Source: Nostoc calcicola FACHB-3891
Lineage (GTDB): Bacteria; Cyanobacteriota; Cyanobacteriia; Cyanobacteriales; Nostocaceae
Reading direction: 5' to 3'
Assembly: GCF_014697355.1 (NCBI RefSeq)
Contig: NZ_JACJRQ010000020.1
Location: 87,247 to 151,246 of the forward strand
Length of the DNA: 64,000 nucleotides
The notes beneath the pieces are model-generated. The model saw nothing but the letters and a program-made list of their open reading frames with translations. It made no database searches and was not told where the DNA came from. Below are positions 8,139 through 17,631 of the stretch, piece by piece (positions within the stretch are counted from its first letter, which is position 1; each line of letters begins with the position of its first letter). The position numbers were made by a program, and so were the translations under genes.

Positions 8139-9482
8139 ATGAACCAATCTGCGAAAAGTTACTCGCCGCTCCAAGTAGCCTTGATTGGTGGAGCGATCGC
8201 TACGACTGCTACCATGTCTGTGTTCGGTTCTGCTTGGACTCGCGGTGTACGTGCAGCCCTAAGCCTACAAGACAGCCCAAAAGCGATAGTTGACCAAGTT
8301 TGGCAACTGGTGAATCACGAATATGTTGATGGCAAATTTAATCAACAAAACTGGCAAGCAACGAGGCAAAGCTTGTTGAGCAAAGACTATTCCTCTCGTG
8401 AAGAAGCTTATGCTGCCATCCGTGAAGCTTTACAAACCTTGGGAGATCCTTACACTCGGTTCATGGACCCCAAACAGTTTGAAGCCCTGACTAGCCAAAC
8501 CTCTGGGGAAGTCTCTGGTATCGGCGTCCGCATGGAAGTCAACGAAAAAACTCAGCGCCTGACTGTTGTCGAAGCGATCGAAAATTCTCCAGCGCTGAAA
8601 GCTGGAATCAAAGCAGGCGATGAAATTGTGGCCATTGACGGCAAACCCACTCTCAAAATGAAAGTGGATGACGCCTCCAAACTAATTCGCGGCAAAGCTG
8701 GCACTCCCATTAGCCTACGGCTCAGACGTGCGGGGCAAAATGCCTTTGAACTGAAGCTAACCAGAGCAAATATAGAAGTGCCAACGGTACGTTACACCCT
8801 CAGGCAAGAAGGAAATCGCCGCATTGGCTATATCCGTTTGCGGGAATTTAGCGCCCACGCCGCAGAGCAAATGCAACGAGCCATCCGCGATTTGAACAGT
8901 AAGAAGGTTGATTCTTATGTGTTGGATTTGCGCGGAAATCCCGGCGGTTTGTTACAAGCCAGCATTGAAATTGCTCGGATGTGGTACGATAACGGCGGCA
9001 TTGTCAAGACTGTAGACCGTGTGGGAGGCACAGAGGAAACTAAAGCCAATCGCACTGCCTTAACGAATCGTCCCTTGGCAGTATTGGTAGATGGTAATTC
9101 AGCCAGTGCTAGCGAGATCCTCACAGGCGCACTCAAGGATAATAAGCGAGCCGTAGTTGTTGGCGGTCAAACCTTTGGCAAAGCCCTAGTGCAATCAGTC
9201 CATGAACTCGCGGATGGTTCCGGCCTAGCAGTCACCATTGCTCACTACTACACACCTTTGGGAACCGATATCAACCATAAAGGGATTACGCCAGATATCA
9301 AGCTAGACTTGACAGAGGCACAAGAGCGGCAATTGGCTTCTAATCCAGATTTAATCGGAACTAAGAGCGATCCCCAATATGCCAGAGCGATCGCAATTCT
9401 ATCAGGTAACAACTTCGCCCAACCGCCGAGCAATCAACCTAATCAACCCATGAGCGTCCGCGCTGGTGATTTGAAATTTTAG
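8139..9482 (+). CDS. ctpB: Carboxyl-terminal processing protease (S41, CtpB-like)
   Basis: This 447-residue S41 serine protease has an N-terminal hydrophobic segment (VALIGGAIATTATMSVFGSAW) that should send it to the periplasm or thylakoid lumen. A PDZ domain (about 115-200; GIGVRMEV, LKAGIKAGDEIVAIDGK) precedes the catalytic core. The serine is in GNSASASEIL and the general-base lysine in TFGKALVQ. Cyanobacteria have three such proteases: CtpA matures photosystem II D1, and CtpB and CtpC have other roles. The N-terminus MNQSAKSYSPLQVA matches what I recall for the CtpB branch, but the subfamily is not certain. It stands alone, with repeats downstream. Confidence 0.9.
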   Translation: MNQSAKSYSPLQVALIGGAIATTATMSVFGSAWTRGVRAALSLQDSPKAIVDQVWQLVNHEYVDGKFNQQNWQATRQSLLSKDYSSREEAYAAIREALQTLGDPYTRFMDPKQFEALTSQTSGEVSGIGVRMEVNEKTQRLTVVEAIENSPALKAGIKAGDEIVAIDGKPTLKMKVDDASKLIRGKAGTPISLRLRRAGQNAFELKLTRANIEVPTVRYTLRQEGNRRIGYIRLREFSAHAAEQMQRAIRDLNSKKVDSYVLDLRGNPGGLLQASIEIARMWYDNGGIVKTVDRVGGTEETKANRTALTNRPLAVLVDGNSASASEILTGALKDNKRAVVVGGQTFGKALVQSVHELADGSGLAVTIAHYYTPLGTDINHKGITPDIKLDLTEAQERQLASNPDLIGTKSDPQYARAIAILSGNNFAQPPSNQPNQPMSVRAGDLKF

Positions 9483-9670
9483 AATTCAGAAGTCAGAAGT
9501 CAGAATTCAGAATTCAGAATTCAGCAATGTTTGAGAGTCTTATTAATGAAAGAATAAAAGCGTTTAATTATGACGCCTTGGCAAAGCTTCTCTAGCTTTG
9601 CTTGTTGAATTCTGACTCCTGACTCCTGAATTCTGACTCCTGAATTCTGACTCCTGAATTCTGATTTGGA
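9483..9670. repeat. Inverted STRR tracts after ctpB
   Basis: Right after the stop, gaattcag and gaagtcag units repeat (9483-9525). Complementary gaattctgactcctgaattc units lie at about 9606-9665. The two tracts are inverted to each other and could form a long hairpin around about 80 bases. Identical units recur at 37410-37430, 37540-37575, 48795-48830 and 49020-49075. Confidence 0.8.
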
Positions 9671-9714
9671 TTGGGAATACTATTTAGTAGTTCCATCACC
9701 AAAATCTCAAATTT

Positions 9715-10683
9715 ATGAATTATCAGCCAGTTGATGCAACCACCGCCACCAGCTTTTTGCCAATGGTATCGGTGGTTGTTCCTATTTATAACGGCGAGGC
9801 AGATTTACCAGATTTGCTCAATTGTCTATTATCTCAAACTTACCCAAAAGACCGGGTAGAGTACTTATTGGTGGACAATAACAGTAGCGATCGCACTCTT
9901 ACCTTACTCAAAACAACCGCTGAAAATTGCCCAATTACAATTCGCCTCTTGAGCGAAAATCAAATTCAAAGCTCCTACGCTGCTCGTAACACTGGAATTC
10001 GTGCGGCTGTAGGCGAAATTATAGTTTTTACTGATGCAGATTGCCGTCCCCAACCCCAGTGGCTAAATGCATTAATTCAGCCTTTTGTCAACTTGGAAGT
10101 GGTAATTGTTGCTGGTGAAATTTTGGCACTACCAGGCAAAACTTTGTTAGAACAACACGCAGACCGTGAAGAAACCCTGTCGCAAAAACACACCCTTGGC
10201 CATTCCTTTGCTCCCTACGGACAAACCGCTAACTTGGCAATTCGCCGCATCGCCTTAGAAAAAGCGGGTTTATTTCGTCCCCATCTTACCACTGGTGGCG
10301 ATGCAGACATTTGCTGGCGGATTTTGGCCGAAAACATCGGGCGTTTGGAATTTGCCCCCAATGCCATCGTCCAGCACCGCCACCGCACCACACTTTTGGA
10401 ACTGCAAAGTCAATGGCGGCGTTATGGGCGTTCCAATCGCTATTTACACGAACTGCACGGTGTAGATTTAATGCGAGATATTACACTTGGTGAATGCGGC
10501 TATCGTTTAGTGCGTTGGTTATTGAAAGAAGTACCAAAAGATATTACGAAGGCGATCGCTGGTCAAGCCACTCTGGTAGATTTATTAAATACTCCCATTG
10601 GTCTGTTTACAGCCAGGGCGCGTGCAATTGGACAAAGAAAAGCCAAACTGCCAGAGAATGCCAAGATCATTGCTCGACTGTAA
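9715..10683 (+). CDS. Family 2 glycosyltransferase
   Basis: The 322-residue protein has a GT-A fold, GT2 family. It starts SVVVPIYNGEADLPDLLNCL, then LLVDNNSSDRT, the metal-binding DADCRPQPQW (DxD region), and GGDADICWRIL as the acidic acceptor-side motif. These enzymes use nucleotide sugars to build polysaccharides or glycolipids. There is no clear membrane segment, so it is probably cytoplasmic or membrane-associated. The substrate cannot be read from the sequence. No polysaccharide operon surrounds it. ATG at 9715 gives a start close to the conserved first strand. Confidence 0.88.
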   Translation: MNYQPVDATTATSFLPMVSVVVPIYNGEADLPDLLNCLLSQTYPKDRVEYLLVDNNSSDRTLTLLKTTAENCPITIRLLSENQIQSSYAARNTGIRAAVGEIIVFTDADCRPQPQWLNALIQPFVNLEVVIVAGEILALPGKTLLEQHADREETLSQKHTLGHSFAPYGQTANLAIRRIALEKAGLFRPHLTTGGDADICWRILAENIGRLEFAPNAIVQHRHRTTLLELQSQWRRYGRSNRYLHELHGVDLMRDITLGECGYRLVRWLLKEVPKDITKAIAGQATLVDLLNTPIGLFTARARAIGQRKAKLPENAKIIARL

Positions 10684-10982
10684 CAATAGTAGAAAGCTTT
10701 CTATACTAATAGGCAGCCAAGGCTTTGGTCAGAATCTGACAAAAGTTGTCGATCTAGTAAATGTATCTTAAGAGGTATTTTAAAAAACAAGTAAAGCGAA
10801 TTATAGTATTGCTGACTAATATTCAACTATCAACAAGGTGAGTCCTGTTCTATTTATTTAGAATCTGTCTGCTCTTGCAACTATTCCCTGCTTCCCTGCT
10901 CAACAGGGTTTCAAGCTTAAGGAAGGCATAGAATCTGCTTATCCTTTACAGCTACCCTTCATAATTTGTCGAATTGAGCCGC
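10684..10982. other. Gap before the GGDEF-EAL gene
   Basis: About 300 bases of AT-rich DNA. A short ccctgcttccctgctc run near 10890 is weakly repeat-like. No gene, RNA or clear promoter is recognised. Confidence 0.4.
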
Positions 10983-12968
10983 ATGAACGTAGACGGGTTT
11001 AGCCAACACATAGAAAAATTGCGCTCACAAGTACAGGAAATACTGCAATGCAGTGCAACTAAGCCCAACTTAGAGCAAGAAATAATAATAGAAGCTTTTG
11101 AGGAACTTCACACCATAGTGGAAGATCTATTGACAGTTTTCCAGGAGTTAGAGCTAACACGAGCGGCACTAGACAAAGAGCGCCAGCGTTACCAAGATTT
11201 GTTTGAATTTGCTCCAGACGCTTACTTGGTAACTAACACCGCAGGGACAATCCAAGAAGCTAACAATGCAGCAGCAACCTTACTTTATGTCCCCCAAAAT
11301 TATCTGGTAGGTAAACCATTAATTCTCTTTATTGCTCAAGAAGACCGCCAGTTCTTTCGCTCTCAAATAAACAATTTGCAGCAGTCACTCAACTGGGAAA
11401 TTAATCTAGAGCCACGGGGAGGAAAGCCTTTCCCTGCCAGTATTAGGGTATCTGCGGCATACGACGAAAAAGAAAAGCAAATTGGCTGGCGTTGGCTGCT
11501 GTGCAACATCACCGAGCGCAAACAAGCTCAAGAAATGTTGCACCAAGCTTATGATGAGTTAGAAATACGGGTAGCAGAACGCACAGCAGAACTGGTAAAA
11601 GCAAATCAGAAATTGCTGACTGAAATTACAGAACGCAAACGAGCCGAGTCACAATTACTGCACCTTGCATTTCACGATGCACTCACCGGTCTGCCAAACC
11701 GTGCTGCATTCATTAACCGTTTAAAACATGCAATCAATTATTCCAAACGGCATTCAAATTATCTATTTGCCGTACTGTTTATCGACCTAGATCGATTTAA
11801 GCTGATTAATGACAGTCTTGGACACCTCAAAGGAGACCAATTTCTACTTGCCATTGCAGGTAGGCTAGAAGTATGTGTACGCTCCATAGATACAGCAGCA
11901 CGGCTTGGGGGAGACGAATTTACAATCCTGCTGGAGGGAATTCAAGATGTGTCAGACGCCATCAAAGTCGCTGAGCGGGTTGAACATGAGCTGAGGTTAC
12001 CCTTTGAGCTTGACGGACAAGAAATTTTCACAACAGCAAGTATTGGCATCGCCTTGAGTTCAACAGTAAATTATGAACAGCCAGAAGATGTGTTGAGAGA
12101 TGCTGATACGGCAATGTACCGAGCTAAAATGCTGGGTAGAGCGCGTTATGAACTATTTAACTCAAATATGTATGCTAATGCTCTGGCGAAATTGCAGTTA
12201 GAGACAGATTTGCGCCGAGCAATTGAGCGCCTTGAGTTGCAGGTTTATTACCAACCGATTGTTTCCCTGACTAGTGGCTCCATTTTAGGTTTTGAAGCTT
12301 TGTTGCGCTGGGAACATCCAGAGCGTGGTCTGCTGAATCCAGCAGATTTTATTCCCCTAGCAGAGGAAACTGGACTAATTTTCTCCATTGGCAAGTGGGT
12401 GTTGCACGAAGCCTGTAGCCAAATGCAAACTTGGCGGGCGTCCTATCCTGACAACTTACTCCAGAAAATCAGTGTTAATCTCTCCCTCAAGCAATTTTCC
12501 CAGCCGGATTTAATCGATCAGATTAGGGAAATCTTGCAATCAACTGGTTTGAATGCTGACATATTAGTGTTGGATATTACTGAGAATATAATTTTAGAAA
12601 ATGGCGATCGCGTAACTGCTACACTCTCACAACTTCGAGAGATGGGCATTCAGTTATCAATTGATGACTTTGGTACAGGCTATTCTTCATTAGGTCGTTT
12701 TTATAACTTTCCCATTAGTCTGTTGAAAATAGACCGTTCTTTTATCAGTTCAATCAGCGCTAATAGTAGAAATTTAGAAATTATTGAGATACTTGTGACA
12801 TTAGCACACAAGCTGGGCGTGGATGTGCTGGCCGAAGGAATAGAGACTAAAGAGCAACTAGCACTTCTGAGAAAGTTGAACTGTGAATACGGCCAAGGAC
12901 ATTTTTTCTCTGTTCCATTAAATAGTTCAAAAGCAGAAGCATTAATTATGGCAAATCCTCAGTGGTAA
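10983..12968 (+). CDS. PAS-GGDEF-EAL cyclic-di-GMP enzyme
   Basis: The protein (661 residues from ATG at 10983; a TTG lies 9 bases upstream) has an N-terminal coiled-coil region. A PAS domain follows (FEFAPDAYLVTN, about residues 70-180), ending in NITERKQAQ, then a coiled-coil linker. The GGDEF domain is intact (LGGDEFTI) with an RSID inhibitory I-site five residues before GGDEF. The EAL domain has the key motifs FEALLRW, DDFGTGYSSL, KIDRSF and AEGIET. Both synthesis and hydrolysis of c-di-GMP are therefore possible, and such hybrids often act mainly as phosphodiesterases. No membrane segment is seen, so it is a cytosolic sensor. The PAS ligand is unknown. Confidence 0.92.
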   Translation: MNVDGFSQHIEKLRSQVQEILQCSATKPNLEQEIIIEAFEELHTIVEDLLTVFQELELTRAALDKERQRYQDLFEFAPDAYLVTNTAGTIQEANNAAATLLYVPQNYLVGKPLILFIAQEDRQFFRSQINNLQQSLNWEINLEPRGGKPFPASIRVSAAYDEKEKQIGWRWLLCNITERKQAQEMLHQAYDELEIRVAERTAELVKANQKLLTEITERKRAESQLLHLAFHDALTGLPNRAAFINRLKHAINYSKRHSNYLFAVLFIDLDRFKLINDSLGHLKGDQFLLAIAGRLEVCVRSIDTAARLGGDEFTILLEGIQDVSDAIKVAERVEHELRLPFELDGQEIFTTASIGIALSSTVNYEQPEDVLRDADTAMYRAKMLGRARYELFNSNMYANALAKLQLETDLRRAIERLELQVYYQPIVSLTSGSILGFEALLRWEHPERGLLNPADFIPLAEETGLIFSIGKWVLHEACSQMQTWRASYPDNLLQKISVNLSLKQFSQPDLIDQIREILQSTGLNADILVLDITENIILENGDRVTATLSQLREMGIQLSIDDFGTGYSSLGRFYNFPISLLKIDRSFISSISANSRNLEIIEILVTLAHKLGVDVLAEGIETKEQLALLRKLNCEYGQGHFFSVPLNSSKAEALIMANPQW

Positions 12969-13135
12969 GGGCTATCTCAAATTGGTGATAATCAAGATTA
13001 CTGCCATCAGCCTTTGTAATTCCCCATTTAACACGATCGCCCAAACCAAACAAATTGCCAATCTTACCCAGGAGCGGTCTTGGATTCTCCAATTTTTTGG
13101 TGCTTCTTGTCGCAAATATTATCTCCTTTGCTGAC

Positions 13136-14104
13136 TTACCTGCGGAATGTGCGATATAAGTCACCTAAAGTCTTCTTCAAATTCCCTTGAAGATTCGTCA
13201 TCACAAAGGAGGTAGAATTTTCTGGCATGGTTTCTGGGTCAGTAGTTATTTCCCAGTAGGTTATGGCTCTTTTTTTACCATAAATTATTTCTCGTATATA
13301 TCTAGTCTCTGATTTTTGATTGCTAAATGTTCTCTTAAATTTACACCACTGATTCGCTCTAACGCTTTGCTCTGATGGTAACCAGACTCCATGATTAGTT
13401 CTAATTGAGACCACATAGCCTAAGTTATATTCAGCTATTTTTCTAAGAAATTGACTACTTTCACCATATAAACTATCAGCCAATACCAATTCAATATTGA
13501 AGCGTGATTCCATTAACTCTGTAATTATCTCTGATGCTAAGTCTATTTTAGTTTTATATTTATCTGACTCCTTTAGTGTTCCTTTCGGTTTAAATACTTT
13601 GAAGGTTAATGGAAAAGTTATGTTAGCGTAAACTCCATAGGCGTTGACTGAAACTATTCCATTATCTACTTTCCATACGCTTCCTAAATATTGTCTAGCT
13701 ACGTAATCTGTCTTCTTCCCTTTCTTCCTATCTCCTGTTTCATCTATTACTAACGTAATTGCACGACCATCTAATTGTTTTTTCAATTTATTTAATCTTA
13801 AGAGTTTTAATTTATTGACTGACCAATTTGAATTTGCTAAGAAATGCTGTAATGACTGTGCCGAATTTATGCTCACTACCTTTGCTATCTCTGGTAACGA
13901 TTTTCTTTTTATCGTTGATATTATCCCCAGGTGTAAATATTTGAAGCACTCATAATTCCTTACTTCTTTAAATAAGTCTTTATACTCTGCACAATATTCA
14001 TCTACTATCGCAACTGTTGGGTGGGCATCTCTTGCCAAATGTTTCAAGATTTGTAATTCTACATCCATTGCCCTGCTTACCTGAAGAGAGTTTTTTCTTT
14101 TCAT
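13136..14104 (-). pseudogene. IS701-type transposase, C-terminally truncated
   Basis: The frame (322 residues, ATG 14104) has the DDE transposase pattern LVIDETGDRKKGKKTDYVAR and QYLGSVWKVDNGIVSVNAYG, typical of the IS701 family. The second acidic residue is in LVLADSLYGES. The protein ends at LGDLYRTFRR, where relatives continue with a long segment holding the last catalytic Glu. At least 100 residues are therefore lacking. The remnant reaches the 3' end of the GGDEF-EAL gene, and no inverted ends could be identified. It is probably inactive. Confidence 0.75.
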
Positions 14105-14271
14105 CCTTTTATTCCGAATACTCGGAAAGTGACAGAAGAGGGATAGCGATCGCGCCTGTGAAGTAAAACTCTCGTGCCTTGGGTTGAGGGAGAAAGAGAA
14201 ATTTTTATACGAATATGACTTCAGTATTTGCCCATTAATGGGTGCATGGCGTTATTGGTGTCGCCGTAAAA
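14105..14271. other. Short gap between two transposase remnants
   Basis: No gene is recognised. The frame around 14240-14275 (GAWRYWCRRKSHG in one frame) may belong to the decayed body of the neighbouring IS5-type element. Confidence 0.3.
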
Positions 14272-14358
14272 GTCACGGATTATGAAAGATTACCCGAAAC
14301 TTCAGAGACATTCATCTATATTGCCATGATTCGTATCATGGTCAGACGACTGGCATGA
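14272..14358 (+). pseudogene. IS5-type transposase C-terminal fragment
   Basis: The frame reads DYERLPETSETFIYIAMIRI and then MVRRLA before a stop at 14356. This is the typical C-terminus of IS5/IS4-group transposases (DYE-LP-TSEA-IYIAMIR-M-RRL). Upstream the frame is lost, so only the 3' tail survives. It marks an old insertion site next to the lactate dehydrogenase pseudogene. Confidence 0.6.
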
Positions 14359-14420
14359 TTTTTAACTGATTTTTACTTTTAAAACATCCTCTAACAGGTA
14401 CTAAAGAACCTTAATTTTAA

Positions 14421-15392
14421 TTATGCAAACAAAAAATTATGGGCTTCATTGAGTTTATTGGCTGATTCTTCTAATAAGCGTTGTTCGCGAGCATTTATTG
14501 ATAACAGCAGTTGGCGTTCAATACCTGTTGAGCCAATGATACATGGAAGTCCAAGCACAACTTTACTGCCAACTCCATAGTTAGAATCTGCTCTGGCCGA
14601 TACTGGAAATATCTGCTTTTCATCTCGCAGGATGATATCAACTAACTGACAAACTACTATTGATATACCATAGCTTGTATTTCCTTTACGTTCAAAAATG
14701 TTATAGCCTCATTTACGAGTGAATTGTGCGTATTCTTGCTGAATTTGTTCTAGCGTTGCTCCTTGTGGGATGGGAAATTCAGTTAACAGAATGCCCCCAA
14801 TAAATGCACTAGACCAAACGACAAATTGACTGTCTCCATGCTCTCCAATCACATAAGCATGAACGTCAAGTTTTGCAACATTCAGTCGCTTTCCAAGTTG
14901 ATATCTCAGTCTAGCAGTATCAAGAACGGTTCCCGAACCGAAAATTAGGTTTTCTGCTCTGGTGGAAGTAGCGATGTCTATGACGGGCTACGCCTACGCA
15001 ATCCGCGTAAGTATATCCACTGGATTGCTAACGATAATTACGATTGAATTCGGTGCTACTCGATCCAATTCTTTGATTGTCGAACGTATAATATCTGCAT
15101 TGTCGCTCAATGTATCTAATCGGGCCTGTCCAAGTTTATGCTGCACCCCAACAGTCACAATAATGACATCTGAATCAGCTAGATCTTCATACTGATTTGA
15201 TGGTATAATCTCCATCTCTTTAAGTAGGGGAATGCTGTCTTCGATATCCTATGCTTGCCCTTCAGCTTTTGATAAGGTTCGGTCAAAAAGGACAACCCTT
15301 ACACATTTACCGAGTAGAACTAAAGCATTTGCAACGTCTGCACCTACATTACCTGCACCAATAATACCGATTTTAGATGTTTTACTAATCAT
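14421..15392 (-). pseudogene. ldh: L-lactate dehydrogenase pseudogene with in-frame stops
   Basis: One frame of 324 codons runs from ATG at 15392 to TAA at 14421 and translates as an LDH/MDH family enzyme. It has the Rossmann motif IGIIGAGNVGADVA, VSNPVDILT, GSGTVLDTARLR and the catalytic-His motif GEHGDS. The frame is broken by a TAG after SKAEGQA, two TAGs inside an inserted repeat at 14971-14999, and a TGA before GYNIFERKGN. No frameshift is needed. Removing nine codons of the insertion restores ILTRIA-TSTRAENLIFGSG. NAD-dependent lactate formation has thus been lost recently. The His in GEHGDS favours LDH over MDH only weakly. Confidence 0.85.
14971..14999 (+). repeat. 29-bp dispersed repeat inserted in the ldh pseudogene
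   Basis: It reads gcgatgtctatgacgggcta then cgcctacgc. It is closely related to the 29 bp at 47658-47686 in sbpA and, on the other strand, to 33807-33839 in an SDR pseudogene. In ldh it brings two TAG codons on the coding strand and is flanked by duplicated Ile-Ala codons. Confidence 0.75.
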
Positions 15393-15469
15393 GCTATATA
15401 TACTTTTTTCTCTTCAAGAGTGAAATGTCGTTTGTTTGGTAAGTCCTTGGGTCTGCAATTGCTGTCTTC

Positions 15470-16864
15470 TTACAACTTGGAAAACAATATATTTAACCCT
15501 TCGGTCATCGTGGGATGAGTCAAAATACCATCGCGCAGAACGGTGTAGGGCATCTGAGCTTGCATCACCATCTGCACTGTTGAAATGACTTCACCTGCTT
15601 CATGACACAACAAAGAACACCCTAGAATCCGACCTGTAGCTGTATCCACGATCGCCTTCAGTAGTCCATCGGTTTGACCGAGTGTTCTTGCTCTGGGAAC
15701 GGCTGACGCATCGACTTTCGCCACGCGGATGGCATATCCTTGTTGCTGTGCTTCAGTTTCAGTCAAACCCACATGAGCCAGTTCTGGATCGATGAATAGA
15801 CACGATGGAACCAATCGATCCCGCGTACTACGGTTGCCGCCATCAATTAAATTAGCTTTGATAATGCGATAATCATCGAGCGATATATGAGTGTATTGCG
15901 GGCCGCCGTTGATGTCGCCTAACGCCCAAATCCCTGGTATGTTCGTCTCTAAGCGATCGCTAACTTGAATAAATCCGCGTGTATCGGTTGCCACACCAGC
16001 AGCAGCTAAATTTAAGCTATCGGTATTGGGCGCACGACCAATGGCGACGAGCAAATGCGACCCCTGAAGGCTAAGGGAGCGATCGCCAACTTGGATTTGC
16101 AGGATGGTTTGATTACCAGTGCAAGCTACCCTTAACACCTTCGCCTTCAGCAAGAATTCAATACCGTCTCGTTCTAGGAGGGTTTGAACAGCGATCGCTA
16201 TATCTGGATCTTGCTGTGCCAGGATTTGCTCACTTTGCCCAATCACAGTAACGCGAGAGCCAAAGCGCCGAAACATCTGAGCAAACTCTAAACCAATATA
16301 GCCACTACCAAGAACAATCAAGTGTTCAGGCAAATGTTCTAACTCCATAATCGACTCACTCGTTAAAAACCCAACTTCTCTGAGTCCGGGGATGGATGGA
16401 ATTAATGGTCGTGTGCCTGTATTAATAAATAACCGTTCGGCAGTAAGTAAGCGATTGTTCCCCTCAGCCGTCGTCACTTCAATTGTTTTGGGAGCAACAA
16501 ACCTTGCTTCGCCAACGATCAAGTTGTTATCCAGAGCCGTTTCTAAATTGTGCAAGTTCATTGCACGCGCAGATTGCACAACCGATCGTTTTCGTTTGAT
16601 CGCCTCTGCTAGCTCAACGATGGGTGTATTAGCTTTAACACCATAAGCAGCACTGTTTCGCACTGTGTTTGCCACATTGGCACTCGCCACCATAGTTTTA
16701 GTAGGAATGCAGGCAATATTAATGCACCCGCCACCAATCATATTTAAACTGCGTTCAACCAGAGCAGTTTTACGTCCGTCAGCGACTAGTGCCGGTGCAA
16801 GTGTTTTACCTGCTTTGCCGCCACCGATAATAATGTCGTCATAGTGTTGAGTGTCCACTTCCAT
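15470..16864 (-). CDS. FAD-dependent disulfide oxidoreductase (class I, mercuric reductase/LPD-like)
   Basis: The 464-residue protein has an FAD-binding motif (DIIIGGGKAGKTLA) and a redox-active pair in GGGCINIACIPTKTM (Cys-4 residues-Cys). A second Rossmann motif (VLGSGYIGLEFAQMFRRFG) binds NAD(P)H. ALGDINGGPQYTH is the second FAD segment, and the C-terminal LTHPTMTEG carries the His-Glu pair. It should reduce a disulfide or similar substrate with NAD(P)H. The substrate is not clear. No extra N-terminal heavy-metal domain or C-terminal vicinal cysteines are present, which argues against a true mercuric reductase. A decayed copy of its 3' end lies at 22800-22915. Confidence 0.88.
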   Translation of the reverse strand: MEVDTQHYDDIIIGGGKAGKTLAPALVADGRKTALVERSLNMIGGGCINIACIPTKTMVASANVANTVRNSAAYGVKANTPIVELAEAIKRKRSVVQSARAMNLHNLETALDNNLIVGEARFVAPKTIEVTTAEGNNRLLTAERLFINTGTRPLIPSIPGLREVGFLTSESIMELEHLPEHLIVLGSGYIGLEFAQMFRRFGSRVTVIGQSEQILAQQDPDIAIAVQTLLERDGIEFLLKAKVLRVACTGNQTILQIQVGDRSLSLQGSHLLVAIGRAPNTDSLNLAAAGVATDTRGFIQVSDRLETNIPGIWALGDINGGPQYTHISLDDYRIIKANLIDGGNRSTRDRLVPSCLFIDPELAHVGLTETEAQQQGYAIRVAKVDASAVPRARTLGQTDGLLKAIVDTATGRILGCSLLCHEAGEVISTVQMVMQAQMPYTVLRDGILTHPTMTEGLNILFSKL

Positions 16865-17012
16865 ATCCTTTGAGTTTGATCGGGTGAATACGATGTCTCG
16901 AAGGTATTATGAACTTCAAAAAAGACTGACTTCTTGAGAGGATTTAGCGATTAGAACTCACGATGCTGCCCTAACTGGGTTTCAAAAAAGTGCATAACAC
17001 CTGCGAGAAGAT

Positions 17013-17378
17013 TCAACTTTTTCTACAAGCTTGCTTCATCAGGATACGGTTGTTTTTATACACCTCTAAAGTTCCAGACTGCGGATTATCTAACGTGCCA
17101 TCCCACACCCAATATTCATAAATTCCATTCCGAAACTTATACACTCGAACACCTTCCGTTGCTTGGCTAGTTCCTTTGCCCAAACTTAAATTACCGTTGG
17201 CACTGGTCGCGCGATAAAGCAGTTCATGGGAAGTATAATTCTGCCAAATATTGATGTTGTAACCACCCTGGCATTTTGTACTCAGGAGGATGCCAGCAGT
17301 AGAATCAGCAGAAGCTCTTAAGGAAAAATTAGCTAAGATACTGATTGGCAGAGCAAGAAGTAACGCGGATTTTTTCAT
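17013..17378 (-). CDS. Small secreted protein of unknown function
   Basis: From ATG at 17378 (MKKSALLLALPISILANFSL) the 121-residue protein has a clear signal peptide with a likely cut near SLRASA-DS. The mature part is about 95 residues, rich in Tyr, Gly and Asn, with two cysteines (TKCQGG and QACRKS) that could form a disulfide. Its short strand-like segments (YNINIWQNYTSHELLYRAT, VRVYKFRNGIYEYWVWDG) suggest a small beta-sandwich. The longer frame from 17465 only adds unrelated residues. No family is recognised. Confidence 0.65.
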   Translation of the reverse strand: MKKSALLLALPISILANFSLRASADSTAGILLSTKCQGGYNINIWQNYTSHELLYRATSANGNLSLGKGTSQATEGVRVYKFRNGIYEYWVWDGTLDNPQSGTLEVYKNNRILMKQACRKS

Positions 17379-17631
17379 GAGTGTTGTTAAATTAATGAGT
17401 TTGACAAGGTTGGTTACTCTTTGTCTCAGAAATGGGGAATCGATCGCCAGCAAGATAATTGTCAAAGTATTCGCGAAAGTAAGTCCAGGAAGTTTTGCTA
17501 CTTGCAGCTAAATAGCAAGTAGGAGCCGTGCGATAAACCGGGACTCGCGATCTAATTTCTTGCTGAAGCAATGGGGAAAGCTCCTCGAATCTTTGCAGTT
17601 TCCGAATACTAGCACTGTAAACGATCGCATC

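Noticed and set aside
12946..13164. Minus-strand frame of 72 codons after the transposase
   Set aside because: It overlaps both the transposase 3' end and the GGDEF-EAL stop. No transposase motif or other family could be recognised.
15470..16864. True mercuric reductase
   Set aside because: No N-terminal heavy-metal domain, no C-terminal vicinal cysteines and no mer genes nearby.
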